A stretch of DNA of 64,000 nt. It comes from Vibrio sp. HI00D65. GTDB lineage: Bacteria; Pseudomonadota; Gammaproteobacteria; Enterobacterales; Vibrionaceae. The stretch lies in contig NZ_LWEH01000255.1 in NCBI RefSeq assembly GCF_001635455.1, positions 1 through 64,000 on the forward strand, given 5' to 3'. Position numbers and translations under genes: made by a program. Shown here piece by piece: positions 38,855-48,967 of this stretch. The notes under the pieces were generated by a model, which was given only the letters and a program-made list of their open reading frames with translations, made no database searches and was not told where the DNA came from. The stretch's first letter is position 1. Each line of letters begins with the position of its first letter.

Positions 38855-41713
38855 ATGAAAAAGGTTTTACTTGGTACATTTTCTCTTATCGCCATTGCTG
38901 GCTGTTCTAACAATGTACCTAGCTCAACATCCTTCTTTTCCTCATTACCAGAAGGTGTCACTCTTTTAGAAGAGATTAAGCCTTCTAAAGATAAAGTGGT
39001 GATTCCTTATACTAAGTATCAATTGGATAATGGCTTAACTGTTATTCTTTCTCCCGATGATTCTGATCCATTGGTGCATGTGGATGTGACTTACCATGTC
39101 GGTTCTGCACGTGAAGAGATAGGTAAGTCAGGCTTTGCGCATTTCTTCGAGCATATGATGTTCCAAGGCTCTGAGAACGTTGGTGACCAGCAGCACTTCA
39201 AGATCATTACCGAGGCCGGTGGTTCTTTAAACGGCACCACTAACCGTGACCGTACTAATTACTTTGAGACGGTTCCCTCAAACCAGCTTGAGAAAATGTT
39301 GTGGTTAGAGTCAGACCGAATGGGTTTCTTGTTGGATGCGGTTTCTCAGGAGAAATTCGAAGTACAGAGAGGCACGGTTAAAAACGAACGTGCTCAAAGC
39401 TATGAAAACCGTCCTTATGGCTTGATGTGGGAACGTATGGGTGAAGCGCTTTACCCTGAAGGACACCCATATTCATGGCAACCAATTGGCTATGTCGAAG
39501 ATCTTGACCGCGTCGATGTGAATGACCTCAAGGCATTCTTCCTGCGTTGGTACGGCCCAAATAATGCGGTTCTGACAATCGGTGGTGATATCGATGTTGA
39601 CGATACGCTTGAGTGGGTTAATAAATACTTTGGTCCGATCCCGAAAGGTCCAGAGGTTGATCCTGCTGAGAAACAACCTGCGGTACTAACAGAAGATAAG
39701 TACATCACTCTAGAAGATAACATTCGTCAGCCAATGGTATTGGTTGGTTGGCCAACGACTTATCGCGGCGAAGAGACCCAAGCGTCACTGAATGCGCTGT
39801 CCAACGTTTTAGGTTCCGGTACTAACAGTTACCTTTACCAAAACTTAGTGAAGACACAAAAAGCAGTGAGTGCAGGCTCATTCCACGATTGTGCTGAGTT
39901 GGCATGTACTATGTACGTATATGCGATGGGTAACTCTGGTAAAAAAGGTGACTTAACGGCTCTCAACAAGGAGTTAATGGATACCTTAGATAAGTTCTCG
40001 AAAGAGGGGGTTCAACAAGAACGCCTAGACCAGATTACAGGAATGGCCGAAGCGGATGCGGTTTTTGCACTGCAAAGTGTTAAAGGTAAAGTGTCGCAAT
40101 TGGCATCTAACCAAACTTTCTATGGTCAGCCAGAACGTATTGAGTCCCAGCTGGATCAAATCCGTGCCGTCACGCCTGAAAGCGTTAGCAAGGCCTACCA
40201 AGATTTCATCGAAGGTAAGCATAAGGTGACTTTGAGTGTGGTTCCGAAAAAACAGCTTGATTTAGCCGTTCGAGAAGCAACATTTACCGCGCCACCACGT
40301 ACTTTGCCTGAATACAGTAAAGTAACGGAAGACCAACTGAACTTCAGAAGAGCAACGGACACCTTTGATCGAAGTGTGATGCCTGAGGTGACCTTTGGTG
40401 TCGAAGCGACAATGCCAGAGCTGTATCGCATGCACTTTGCAAACGGTACTGATTTGATTGGTACTGAAACCAGCGAAACGCCGACGGTACAAATGCAAAT
40501 CCAACTATCTGCAGGTGAGCGTTATGTTCGTAAAGGACAAGAGGGCCTAGCAAACCTAACAGCCGCTATGATGGAAGAAGGCTCTACTAAACGAACGGTT
40601 GAAGAGCTACAGGCGACCCTAGATAAGTTGGGTAGCAGCGTAAGTATCAGCGCTGGTAGTTACACCACAGATATTTCAATTTCTACGCTAGAGAAAAACC
40701 TGACTCAAACCTTAGCGATCGTGCAAGAGGTTTTGCTTGAGCCTAAGTTCGATGAGCAAGACTTTGAACGTGTTAAGAAACAGATGCTAGAAGGAGTGGT
40801 GTATCAGCATCAACAACCAAGCTGGATGGCATCTCAAGCAACCCGTGAAGTGCTGTTTGGTGATAGTATTTTTGCTCGTGCGAGTGATGGAACTAAAGAG
40901 TCTCTAGAATCGTTAACTCTGGACGATGTAAAACAGTTTTACAGTCAACACTATACTCCGGAGGGAGCTAATATTGTTATTGTGGGGGACATCTCGAAGA
41001 AAGAGGTTGGAAAGCAGCTACAATTCTTTGAGGAGTGGCAAGGCGAGGCAGCACCGCTGACACGCCCACAAATTCTTAAAGACCTAACTGAGCAGCGTTT
41101 GTATTTAGTTGATAAGCCGGGCGCGCCACAAAGTATCGTTCGCTTAGTTCGTAAAGGTCTGCCTTTTGATGCTACGGGTGAGTTGTATAAGAGCCAATTG
41201 GCTAACTTTAACCTAGCGGGGAACTTTAACAGCCGCATCAACCAGAACCTACGCGAAGACAAAGCATATACTTATGGTGCGAGTGGTTACTTTGCCAGTA
41301 CTCGTGAAACGGGAGCAGTAGTATTTAGCGCACAGGTAAGAGCCAACGCGACAGTGCCATCGATTCAAGAGTTTATTAATGAACTGAATGAGTTTAGCCA
41401 AAGTGGATTAACTGACGAAGAGATGAAATTTATGCGCCTTGCCGTCGGTCAACAAGATGCACTCAAATACGAAACGCCAAGTCAGAAAGCTGGGCTGTTA
41501 AGTAATATTGTTGCTTTGAGCCTTGATGAAGATTACCTACAACAGCGTAATCAAATAGTTGAGACGGTCTCAAAAGAGACATTGAATGAACTATCGAAGA
41601 AATGGTTCGACCCGAATGATTATCAAATAATTGTGGTTGGTGATGCGGCTTCGCTTCGCCCGCAATTAGAAAAGTTAGATATTCCAATAGAAGAGCTTGA
41701 AATCATTCGTTAG
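38855..41713 (+). CDS. M16 (insulinase-family) zinc protease lipoprotein
   Basis: A 952-aa lipoprotein with signal peptide and lipobox ending AGC at Cys17. It has two M16 units. The first has the inverted zinc motif HFFEH (96-100), with the downstream Glu likely in VKNERAQ near residue 170, so it is the active half. The second (about 500-930) lacks the HxxEH motif but has the substrate-binding region with a characteristic RxxxxY-type segment (NQNLREDKAYTYGASGYF). Substrate not known; members degrade small peptides in the periplasm. ATG follows AAGGAGAACC at good spacing. Confidence 0.9.
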   Translation: MKKVLLGTFSLIAIAGCSNNVPSSTSFFSSLPEGVTLLEEIKPSKDKVVIPYTKYQLDNGLTVILSPDDSDPLVHVDVTYHVGSAREEIGKSGFAHFFEHMMFQGSENVGDQQHFKIITEAGGSLNGTTNRDRTNYFETVPSNQLEKMLWLESDRMGFLLDAVSQEKFEVQRGTVKNERAQSYENRPYGLMWERMGEALYPEGHPYSWQPIGYVEDLDRVDVNDLKAFFLRWYGPNNAVLTIGGDIDVDDTLEWVNKYFGPIPKGPEVDPAEKQPAVLTEDKYITLEDNIRQPMVLVGWPTTYRGEETQASLNALSNVLGSGTNSYLYQNLVKTQKAVSAGSFHDCAELACTMYVYAMGNSGKKGDLTALNKELMDTLDKFSKEGVQQERLDQITGMAEADAVFALQSVKGKVSQLASNQTFYGQPERIESQLDQIRAVTPESVSKAYQDFIEGKHKVTLSVVPKKQLDLAVREATFTAPPRTLPEYSKVTEDQLNFRRATDTFDRSVMPEVTFGVEATMPELYRMHFANGTDLIGTETSETPTVQMQIQLSAGERYVRKGQEGLANLTAAMMEEGSTKRTVEELQATLDKLGSSVSISAGSYTTDISISTLEKNLTQTLAIVQEVLLEPKFDEQDFERVKKQMLEGVVYQHQQPSWMASQATREVLFGDSIFARASDGTKESLESLTLDDVKQFYSQHYTPEGANIVIVGDISKKEVGKQLQFFEEWQGEAAPLTRPQILKDLTEQRLYLVDKPGAPQSIVRLVRKGLPFDATGELYKSQLANFNLAGNFNSRINQNLREDKAYTYGASGYFASTRETGAVVFSAQVRANATVPSIQEFINELNEFSQSGLTDEEMKFMRLAVGQQDALKYETPSQKAGLLSNIVALSLDEDYLQQRNQIVETVSKETLNELSKKWFDPNDYQIIVVGDAASLRPQLEKLDIPIEELEIIR

Positions 41714-41813
41714 AGTACACATTAAAGGGAGGAGGGAAGAGGCTCTACTTTTCTCCTCCAACCTAATTTATGATAGTTCTAATCAGAACGATATAAGATA
41801 AGTGAACTGAATT

Positions 41814-43382
41814 TTGACTGATTTTGCTGCGCGACTAAAGCAAGTTGCAACCAACCCTAAGACCTTCTCTCAATTTGGTCGTGGTGTTGAAAGGGAAACA
41901 TTGCGCTACACGGAAGATGGGCACCTTGCTACTGGGCCGCACCCTAAGGCTTTAGGATCTGCGTTGATGAACGAGTGGGTAACGACTGATTTCTCTGAGT
42001 CGCTACTGGAATTTATTACACCTGTTTCAAACGACGTTCCTACTCTTTTGAATCAGTTGTCTGATATTCATCATTTCACACAAACCAAGTTAGACGGTGA
42101 AAAACTGTGGCCGCTCTCTATGCCTTGTTATGTTGGTAGCGAAGACTACATTCAGCTTGCGCAATACGGCACGTCTAACAACGGTAAAATGAAAACGTTA
42201 TATCGTGAGGGCCTAAAACGCCGTTACGGTAGCTTGATGCAGATTATCTCTGGCGTTCACTTTAACTTTTCTTTCCCTGAAAGCTTCTGGGATAGCTTGT
42301 TTGGTGAACAAACAGAACAAGAGCGTAGTGACGCAAAATCAGATGCTTACTTCGGTTTGATTCGTAACTACTACCGCTTTGGTTGGTTAATCCCATATTT
42401 ATTCGGTGCTTCACCAGCATTGTGTTCATCTTTCATCAAAGGAAGAGAAACGAATTTACCTTTTGAAAAGGTTGGTGGGACACTGTATCTACCAAAAGCA
42501 ACGGCTCTTCGTCTGAGTGATCTTGGTTACACTAACAGCGCGCAAAGCGTATTGAAGATTGGCTTTAATAGCTTAGAGCAGTACCTTGAGGGCTTGAATC
42601 AAGCGATTCGCACTCCATCAGAAGAGTTTGCTGAAATTGGCGTTAAGGTTGAGGGCGAATACCGTCAGCTTAATAGCAACGTATTGCAAATTGAGAATGA
42701 GCTTTACGCACCTATCCGCCCTAAGCGTGTGGCGAAGAGTGGTGAGAAACCATCTGAAGCGCTGGCTCGTGGCGGTGTTGAGTACATCGAGGTTCGCTCT
42801 CTAGACGTAAACCCATTCAGCTCAATCGGTATCACAGAGCAACAAGTTCGCTTCTTAGATCTATTCCTAACCTGGAGTGTGCTAACTGACTCTGCTGAGA
42901 TGGATAACTGTGAGCTTGAATGCTGGCGCGACAACTGGAACAAGGTGATCCTAGAAGGTCGTCAAGTGGGTCTAGAACTGCAAATTGGCTGTCACGGTGA
43001 GCGCTTATCTCTGCAAGATTGGGCGAAGCGCGTGTTCAAAGATCTACGCTCAATTGCTAAGATGATGGATGCTGAACAAGGCGGTCGAGCTTACCAAGAA
43101 ACCTGCGATACGCTTGAAGTTTGGATTGATAACCCAGAGCTAACCATTTCTGGCCAATTGCTAGAAGAGACTAAAAAGTTAGGTGGCTTAGGTAAAGTTG
43201 GCTGTGCACTAGGTAAAACATACGCACAACAACACAAAGCACACCAATACAAAGTGTATTCAGCTGAGCTGATGGAAGCAGAGGTTCAACGCTCTGTGAT
43301 TGCTCAGCAGCAAAGTGAAGAAGCGAGCACACAAGATTTTGACAGCTTCTTAGCGGATTATTTTTCGTATTTAAAAGCATAG
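41814..43382 (+). CDS. gshA: Glutamate-cysteine ligase
   Basis: First and rate-limiting step of glutathione synthesis. The 522-aa protein is the gammaproteobacterial type: [11 protein letters not shown] near residues 22-32, then [15 protein letters not shown], and [17 protein letters not shown] for ATP and metal binding. The length is near E. coli GshA (518). The start is TTG at 41814, giving [12 protein letters not shown], which matches the family; no ATG is nearby and the ribosome site is weak. These points suggest modest translation. The gshA - transglycosylase - luxS order is typical of vibrios. Confidence 0.94.
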   Translation: MTDFAARLKQVATNPKTFSQFGRGVERETLRYTEDGHLATGPHPKALGSALMNEWVTTDFSESLLEFITPVSNDVPTLLNQLSDIHHFTQTKLDGEKLWPLSMPCYVGSEDYIQLAQYGTSNNGKMKTLYREGLKRRYGSLMQIISGVHFNFSFPESFWDSLFGEQTEQERSDAKSDAYFGLIRNYYRFGWLIPYLFGASPALCSSFIKGRETNLPFEKVGGTLYLPKATALRLSDLGYTNSAQSVLKIGFNSLEQYLEGLNQAIRTPSEEFAEIGVKVEGEYRQLNSNVLQIENELYAPIRPKRVAKSGEKPSEALARGGVEYIEVRSLDVNPFSSIGITEQQVRFLDLFLTWSVLTDSAEMDNCELECWRDNWNKVILEGRQVGLELQIGCHGERLSLQDWAKRVFKDLRSIAKMMDAEQGGRAYQETCDTLEVWIDNPELTISGQLLEETKKLGGLGKVGCALGKTYAQQHKAHQYKVYSAELMEAEVQRSVIAQQQSEEASTQDFDSFLADYFSYLKA

Positions 43383-43389
43383 CGAGACG

Positions 43390-44043
43390 TTGGTGGAAAG
43401 GAAGCAAGCCTTATTAGGTAATACTACTCGTGTGAGTAGCAATTGGTTACCTGTAGTCACTGTCGGTGTTGTCTCTAGCCTTTTGGTTGGGTGTGCAACA
43501 CCACCGCCGAAACAGCAAGACAACCTATGTAGCATCTTCAGAGAGCATCCATCGTGGTACGAAGACGCCCTAGATATGCAAGAAGAGTGGGGTACTCCCA
43601 TCAACGTAGCGATGGCTTTTGTAAAACAAGAAAGTAGCTTCCGTCATGATGCGCGCCCACCGAAAGATTACATTCTTGGTTTCATTCCTTGGGGCCGCGT
43701 AAGTAGCGCTTATGGCTATGCTCAAGCTCAGGACCCAGCTTGGGAAGACTTCCAAAAAACGACCAACAATGGCGGTTCAAGGACCAACTTTGATGATGCG
43801 CTGATGTTTATAGGCTGGTACACCAGTGAAACGCGTCGTCAACTCGGTATCTCGCTTTGGGACCCATATAACCAGTACTTGGCTTACCATGAAGGCCGCG
43901 GTGGTTATAAGCGCAAATCCTATAACAGCAAACCATCTTTAATTAAGGTGGCTCGTAAAGTCGAACAGCAAGCAAAAGATTATGGCTGGCAACTGAAACA
44001 GTGCCGCAAAGAATTAGAAGACAATCGAAGTTGGTTTTTCTAA
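43390..44043 (+). CDS. Transglycosylase SLT-domain lipoprotein
   Basis: A lipoprotein of up to 217 aa with a lytic transglycosylase (SLT) domain. The lipobox ends LLVGC (Cys35 from the first start). The catalytic Glu is likely E81 in FVKQESSFRHD. SAYGYAQAQDPAW and YLAYHEGRGGY match later SLT motifs. It probably cleaves glycan strands of peptidoglycan from the outer membrane. The start is uncertain: TTG at 43390, GTG at 43393, or GTG at 43432, which would leave a compact signal peptide. The gene lies 7 bp after gshA and 24 bp before luxS. Confidence 0.82.
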   Translation: MVERKQALLGNTTRVSSNWLPVVTVGVVSSLLVGCATPPPKQQDNLCSIFREHPSWYEDALDMQEEWGTPINVAMAFVKQESSFRHDARPPKDYILGFIPWGRVSSAYGYAQAQDPAWEDFQKTTNNGGSRTNFDDALMFIGWYTSETRRQLGISLWDPYNQYLAYHEGRGGYKRKSYNSKPSLIKVARKVEQQAKDYGWQLKQCRKELEDNRSWFF

Positions 44044-44067
44044 AGCCAACCGTCACGGAGAATAGCA

Positions 44068-44586
44068 ATGCCTTTATTAGATAGTTTTACTGTAGATCAC
44101 ACTCGTATGAACGCACCAGCAGTTCGTGTTGCAAAAACAATGCAAACTCCAAAAGGGGATACCATTACGGTATTTGACCTGCGTTTTACTGCACCAAACA
44201 AAGATATCCTATCTGAGAAAGGTATCCACACTTTAGAGCACTTATACGCTGGTTTCATGCGTGCTCAACTGAACGGTTCAGATGTAGAGATCATCGATAT
44301 TTCACCTATGGGTTGTCGTACAGGTTTCTACATGAGCCTGATTGGTACACCTTCAGAGCAGCAAGTGGCTGATGCTTGGTTAGCGGCAATGCAAGCCGTG
44401 CTGAAAGTTGAGAGCCAGAACAAGATCCCTGAGCTGAATGAGTACCAGTGTGGTACGGCAGCAATGCACTCTTTAGACGAAGCGAAAGAGATCGCGAATA
44501 CCATCATCGCTGCTGGTATCTCAGTAAACAAGAATGACGAGCTAGCACTGCCAGAGTCGATGCTTAAAGAGCTTAAAGTCGATTAG
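44068..44586 (+). CDS. luxS: S-ribosylhomocysteine lyase, autoinducer-2 synthase
   Basis: Splits S-ribosylhomocysteine to homocysteine and DPD, the precursor of autoinducer-2, in the activated methyl cycle. The 172-aa protein has the metal-site motif HTLEH (H54, H58), the catalytic cysteine C83 in MGCRTGFY, and the third ligand C128 in [10 protein letters not shown]. Length is normal. ATG follows GGAG at good spacing. Last gene of the gshA block, with a strong terminator. Confidence 0.98.
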   Translation: MPLLDSFTVDHTRMNAPAVRVAKTMQTPKGDTITVFDLRFTAPNKDILSEKGIHTLEHLYAGFMRAQLNGSDVEIIDISPMGCRTGFYMSLIGTPSEQQVADAWLAAMQAVLKVESQNKIPELNEYQCGTAAMHSLDEAKEIANTIIAAGISVNKNDELALPESMLKELKVD

Positions 44587-44620
44587 TCATTTGAGTTAGC
44601 TCTCGATGGGTAAGATATCA

Positions 44621-44650
44621 AAAGGCCCGGTTCATTGAACCGGGCCTTTC
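44621..44650 (+). terminator. Rho-independent terminator of luxS
   Basis: AAAGGCCCGGTT pairs with AACCGGGCCTTT over 12 bp with loop CATTG, followed by TCTCTTTT; 35 bp after luxS. It may also serve corB from the other strand. Confidence 0.9.
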
Positions 44651-44695
44651 TCTTTTCTCACTTAGCAGGCCAATAGCGATTACTATCTGAACCTA

Positions 44696-45967
44696 TTATC
44701 CATTTACGATCTGTGGAAATACACGTACTAGCTTGATACGGTTCTCTTCAAGCTCCACGATCTCCATTGGATGACTGGCAACTTGAACACTTAGGTGGCT
44801 CTCTGGTATGTCTTCAAGATGTTCTAGTATCAGACCATTCAATGTTCTTGGTCCATCTGTTGGGAGTGCCCACTGCAACCCTTTGTTGATATCACGAATG
44901 TTTGCACTGCCCTCAATGAGGAAGCTGCCGTCGCTCTGCGGTGTGATTTCATCAGACAAACTTGGCGTAATTGAAGTGGTAAACTCACCGACAATTTCTT
45001 CTAGAATATCTTCTAATGTCACCAAGCCATTGATATCACCGTACTCATCAACGATTAGACCGATGCGCTGTTTGTTGCGTTGGAATTTTAGTAGCTGAAT
45101 ATTGAGTGGGGTTGCTTCAGGAATGAAGTAGATTTCGTCTGCGGCACGCAGCAGAGTCTCTTTGTTGAATTCGTTTTTTTCAAGCATCAAACGATACGCT
45201 TCGCGCAGCCTTAGCATGCCAACTACTTCATCAATTTGGTCACGATAAAGAACAACTCGGCCATGAGGGGAGTGGGTCAGCTGGCGAACGATGGATTTCC
45301 AATCATCATTAATGTCAATACCGGTAATCTCGTTACGAGGCACCATGATATCATTCACGGTAACGTGCTCTAAATCTAGAATAGACACCAACATATCTTG
45401 GTGACGTTGAGGTATTAGATTGCCCGCTTCATTTACAACGGTTCTTAGCTCTTCAGAGCTCAAATGATCGGTCGCGTCGTGACTGGCTTTGACACCCAGA
45501 ATACGAATGAAGCCATTGGTAATGAAGTTCACTAATATTACCAGTGGTGACAGTACCTTCATCAGAATCATTAGCAAGATGCTGCTAGCGTAGGAGACAC
45601 GTTCAGGAAACAGAGAGGCGATGGTTTTTGGTGTGACCTCGGCGAATACGAGGATCACGAGAGTTAGGGTACCGGTTGCAACAGCCACACCTATGTCCCC
45701 GTAAATACGCATACCAATAATGGTTGCGATCGCAGAAGCGAGAATGTTGACAAGGTTGTTACCGATGAGAATGAGGCCTATCAACCTGTCGGGGCGGTTC
45801 AGAAGTTTTTCTACGCGCTTTGCACCTTTATGACCCGTGTTGGCCAAGTGCTTTAAACGGTAGCGGTTCAAAGACATCATGCCCGTTTCTGAACCAGAGA
45901 AATAACCAGAAATTACAATGAGACACGCGAGTAGCGCAAATAAGATACCCGTTGATATGTCGTCCAA
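44696..45967 (-). CDS. CorB/CNNM-type membrane protein with CBS pair (HlyC/CorC family)
   Basis: A 423-aa inner-membrane protein. A DUF21/CNNM domain (about 1-190) has several TM helices, including SGSETGMMSLNR, LIGNNLVNI and VFAEVTPKTIAS. A CBS pair (about 205-330) has VPRNEITGIDIND and DEYGDINGLVTLEDILEEIVGE. A C-terminal CorC_HlyC domain (about 345-420) completes it. Members take part in Mg2+ (or Co2+) efflux; E. coli YfjD is the nearest counterpart by layout. ATG at 45967. Lies 127 bp downstream of ypjD on the same strand. Confidence 0.92.
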   Translation of the reverse strand: MDDISTGILFALLACLIVISGYFSGSETGMMSLNRYRLKHLANTGHKGAKRVEKLLNRPDRLIGLILIGNNLVNILASAIATIIGMRIYGDIGVAVATGTLTLVILVFAEVTPKTIASLFPERVSYASSILLMILMKVLSPLVILVNFITNGFIRILGVKASHDATDHLSSEELRTVVNEAGNLIPQRHQDMLVSILDLEHVTVNDIMVPRNEITGIDINDDWKSIVRQLTHSPHGRVVLYRDQIDEVVGMLRLREAYRLMLEKNEFNKETLLRAADEIYFIPEATPLNIQLLKFQRNKQRIGLIVDEYGDINGLVTLEDILEEIVGEFTTSITPSLSDEITPQSDGSFLIEGSANIRDINKGLQWALPTDGPRTLNGLILEHLEDIPESHLSVQVASHPMEIVELEENRIKLVRVFPQIVNG

Positions 45968-46094
45968 AACTATTCTTTTCCTATTTGTGTATCTTAATTA
46001 ACTTATGACCGAACATGGTCTAGATGTCAATTGAATCTATCTGACTCAATATTTTAAAGGCAAGGTATACGTAACCTTGCCTCTAATTTAGGTG

Positions 46095-46889
46095 TTATCT
46101 CAGGATGATTTCCTGAACGAAGCGACTACCGAAGTAGGCTAATGTGAGCATGCTGGCACCGGCAAGGGCGAACCAAGTCACCTTCTGACCACGCCAACCT
46201 TTTTGATAATGACCCCACAGAAGAATGGAGTAGATAACCCAAGCAATAAAAGATAATACGGCTTTGTGTGCTTTGCCTTGAGCGAACATGTCTTGTACGA
46301 AGATAAAGCCAGTCAACAAGGTACCCGTCAATAAGCCATTACCGATTAGGATGATCTTGAAAAGTTGTCTTTCGACCATCATTAATGGAGGTAGGTTAGG
46401 GTTGATAACCAATGCTTTCTTCTTTTTAAGTTTGTGATCTAGCCACGCAAGCTGTAGTGCGTATAGGGCACCAATGGTGAGCGTCGCGTAAGAAAACAGC
46501 GCCAAAGAGATGTGCATCAGCAATTTTGGATCATTCTCTAAATGTTTGATGAAGGTACTTGGAAGAAAAGTTGCCGCCATCAAGTTCAGTGCTGCGAAGC
46601 TATAAACCACAGGAAGAATGAACCACAGTCGGGTTTTGAGCATAGCACCGCTCATCACTAGAGAAATGATTAAACTGATCAGTGAGGCAACGTTTAAGAT
46701 ACTGAGGTTTTGACCACTGGCATTAAAGATTAAATCGCCAAGCAACCAAGCATGGAAAGCTAGAGCAAGTAATGCGCTGATAAACACCGTTTTTACACGT
46801 ATCCCTGTTTGGTGCACGAGACCTGGAATGATCGTGGAAATCGCCATTGTATAAAGAAAGGCTGCTGCGATCGCAATAAGACTGTCCAT
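46095..46889 (-). CDS. ypjD: YpjD-like inner membrane protein (cytochrome c assembly family)
   Basis: A 264-aa membrane protein with about eight TM helices and the CcsA/CcmC-like core, including LMHISLALFSYATLTIGALYALQLAW and a WGHYQKGWRGQKV motif near the end, split here across helices. It is the vibrio equivalent of E. coli YpjD. The biochemical role is not established. The frame opens at 46934; ATG 46889 gives MDSLIAIAAAFLYT, aligning with the E. coli start. Divergent from ffh, a conserved pairing. Confidence 0.88.
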   Translation of the reverse strand: MDSLIAIAAAFLYTMAISTIIPGLVHQTGIRVKTVFISALLALAFHAWLLGDLIFNASGQNLSILNVASLISLIISLVMSGAMLKTRLWFILPVVYSFAALNLMAATFLPSTFIKHLENDPKLLMHISLALFSYATLTIGALYALQLAWLDHKLKKKKALVINPNLPPLMMVERQLFKIILIGNGLLTGTLLTGFIFVQDMFAQGKAHKAVLSFIAWVIYSILLWGHYQKGWRGQKVTWFALAGASMLTLAYFGSRFVQEIILR

Positions 46890-47089
46890 GGTATCCATTA
46901 AAATGATTACTAATTGGCGAATTATACCTTGCATCGCTCTTTGGGGCTATGGTGAACCTCACTCAATTCCAAGGGAACACCGTCTCACATCACAAGCATG
47001 GATGATTAACGCTCTTCAACGGGTATGACTCTAATCCACGCTAATGTATACTCAACTTAATAGTCGCAGGATTGAGCGAAGAGAAAACT

Positions 47090-48475
47090 ATGTTTGATAA
47101 TTTAACGGATCGTCTATCCAAAACGCTGAAGAATATCAGCGGTAAAGGTCGTCTGACCGAAGACAATATTAAAGATACGCTACGTGAAGTGCGCATGGCG
47201 CTTCTTGAAGCTGACGTGGCACTGCCAGTTGTTCGCGATTTTGTTAAGCGCGTAAAAGAAGGCGCTGTGGGTGTTGAGGTTTCTAAATCTCTAACACCTG
47301 GCCAAGAATTCATTAAGATCGTTCAAGCTGAACTTGAAGCGGTGATGGGTGAATCTAACGAAGCGCTTAACCTAGCAGCACAACCGCCAGCAGTTATCTT
47401 AATGGCAGGTCTACAAGGTGCGGGTAAAACCACATCGGTAGGTAAGCTATCTAAGTTGCTGACGGAGCGTGACAAGAAGAAAGTATTGGTTGTGTCTGCC
47501 GACGTTTACCGTCCTGCGGCGATCAAACAACTTGAAACGTTAGCTAGCGATGTTGGCGTTGACTTCTTCCCATCTTCGGCTGACCAGAAGCCTATTGATA
47601 TTGCTAATGCTGCAATCGACCACGCGAAGAAGAAATTCTACGACGTGCTACTTGTCGATACCGCTGGTCGTTTAGCAATTGATGAAGAGATGATGGGTGA
47701 GATCCAAGAGCTTCACACTGCAATCAACCCAGTTGAAACTCTATTCGTTGTTGATGCTATGACAGGTCAAGATGCGGCGAATACGGCAAAAGCCTTTGGT
47801 GATGCGCTTCCACTAACCGGTGTTATCTTAACGAAAGTTGATGGTGATGCGCGTGGTGGTGCAGCGCTGTCTGTTCGTCATATCACAGGCAAGCCAATCA
47901 AATTCTTAGGTGTTGGTGAGAAAACTGACGCACTAGAACCATTCCACCCTGATCGTGTTGCTTCTCGTATCTTAGGTATGGGTGACGTTCTGTCACTTAT
48001 TGAAGATCTACAGAAAAACGTTGATACCGAGAAAGCAGAGAAACTGGCTAAGAAGTTCAAAGAGAAGAAAGGTTTTGACCTTGAAGACTTCCGTGAACAG
48101 CTAGGTCAAATGAAAAACATGGGCGGTATGATGGGCATGATGGATAAGCTTCCAGGCATGTCTCAACTACCAGACAACGTGAAAGATAAAGTTGATGACA
48201 AGATGTTCAAGCAGATGGAAGCGATCATCAATTCTATGACCATGAAAGAGCGTCAACGTCCTGAGCTAATTAAAGGCTCACGTAAAAAACGTATTGCCGC
48301 TGGTTCTGGTACACAAGTACAAGATGTAAACCGCATGCTTAAGCAGTTCACCCAAATGCAGAAGATGATGAAGAAAATGCAGAAGGGTGGCATGAAAGGC
48401 ATGATGCGTAACATGCAAGGTATGATGGGCGGCATGGGTGGTATGGGTGGCGGCTTCAACCCGTTCGGCCGATAA
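47090..48475 (+). CDS. ffh: Signal recognition particle protein Ffh
   Basis: GTPase of the bacterial SRP, which with 4.5S RNA brings inner-membrane proteins to FtsY and SecYEG. From ATG 47090 the protein has 461 aa: an N domain, a G domain with G1 GLQGAGKT (107-114), DTAGRL and TKVDGDARGG, and a methionine-rich M domain with long Met/Gly runs at the end (for example NMQGMMGGMGGMGG). The frame extends to a TTG at 47072 but the family start is MFDNLTDRL. An ffh-rpsP-rimM-trmD-rplS order is typical. Confidence 0.97.
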   Translation: MFDNLTDRLSKTLKNISGKGRLTEDNIKDTLREVRMALLEADVALPVVRDFVKRVKEGAVGVEVSKSLTPGQEFIKIVQAELEAVMGESNEALNLAAQPPAVILMAGLQGAGKTTSVGKLSKLLTERDKKKVLVVSADVYRPAAIKQLETLASDVGVDFFPSSADQKPIDIANAAIDHAKKKFYDVLLVDTAGRLAIDEEMMGEIQELHTAINPVETLFVVDAMTGQDAANTAKAFGDALPLTGVILTKVDGDARGGAALSVRHITGKPIKFLGVGEKTDALEPFHPDRVASRILGMGDVLSLIEDLQKNVDTEKAEKLAKKFKEKKGFDLEDFREQLGQMKNMGGMMGMMDKLPGMSQLPDNVKDKVDDKMFKQMEAIINSMTMKERQRPELIKGSRKKRIAAGSGTQVQDVNRMLKQFTQMQKMMKKMQKGGMKGMMRNMQGMMGGMGGMGGGFNPFGR

Positions 48476-48577
48476 TCGCCTAATGTAACCTGTAGCACCT
48501 TTACTTTTCATAGTGTTATCTGTGTCACAGAAAGAATACAGACACTATGTTGGTGAAAAAATAGCTAAACCCCTTGC

Positions 48578-48617
48578 ATTGCCCCGGAATAAGAGTAAAA
48601 TTCCGGGGCTTTAATTT
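48578..48617 (+). terminator. Rho-independent terminator after ffh
   Basis: GCCCCGGAAT (48581-48590) pairs perfectly with ATTCCGGGGC (48600-48609) around a 9-nt loop and is followed by TTTAATTT. A second inverted repeat, ACCCCAA (48626-48632) with TTGGGGT (48655-48661), follows in the rpsP leader. Confidence 0.75.
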
Positions 48618-48694
48618 GGCACGAGACCCCAAGCTGTTTAGTGATAAATGGTTATTGGGGTTAATTATTTTATTAAGAAAGCAAAGAGGACGAC

Positions 48695-48943
48695 ATGGTA
48701 ACCATTCGTTTGGCACGTCACGGCGCTAAGAAGCGTCCATTCTATCAAATCGTAGTTGCGGATAGCCGTAACGCTGCAACTGGCCGTTTCATCGAGAAAG
48801 TAGGTTTCTTTAACCCTACTGCTCAAGGTCAAGAAGAAGGTCTACGTCTAGACCTAGATCGCGTTAACCACTGGGTTGGTCAAGGCGCATCTCTATCTGA
48901 TCGTGTAGCTAAGCTAGTTAAAGACGCTCAAAAAGCGGCTTAA
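48695..48943 (+). CDS. rpsP: 30S ribosomal protein S16
   Basis: Small-subunit assembly protein. The 82-aa sequence starts [25 protein letters not shown] and keeps the family motif [12 protein letters not shown]. Length matches S16. Follows GAGGACGAC. First gene of rpsP-rimM-trmD-rplS, with a hairpin-bearing leader that may be regulatory. Confidence 0.98.
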   Translation: MVTIRLARHGAKKRPFYQIVVADSRNAATGRFIEKVGFFNPTAQGQEEGLRLDLDRVNHWVGQGASLSDRVAKLVKDAQKAA

Positions 48944-48967
48944 TTCTTTTTTAAAGAGAAATAGCTT

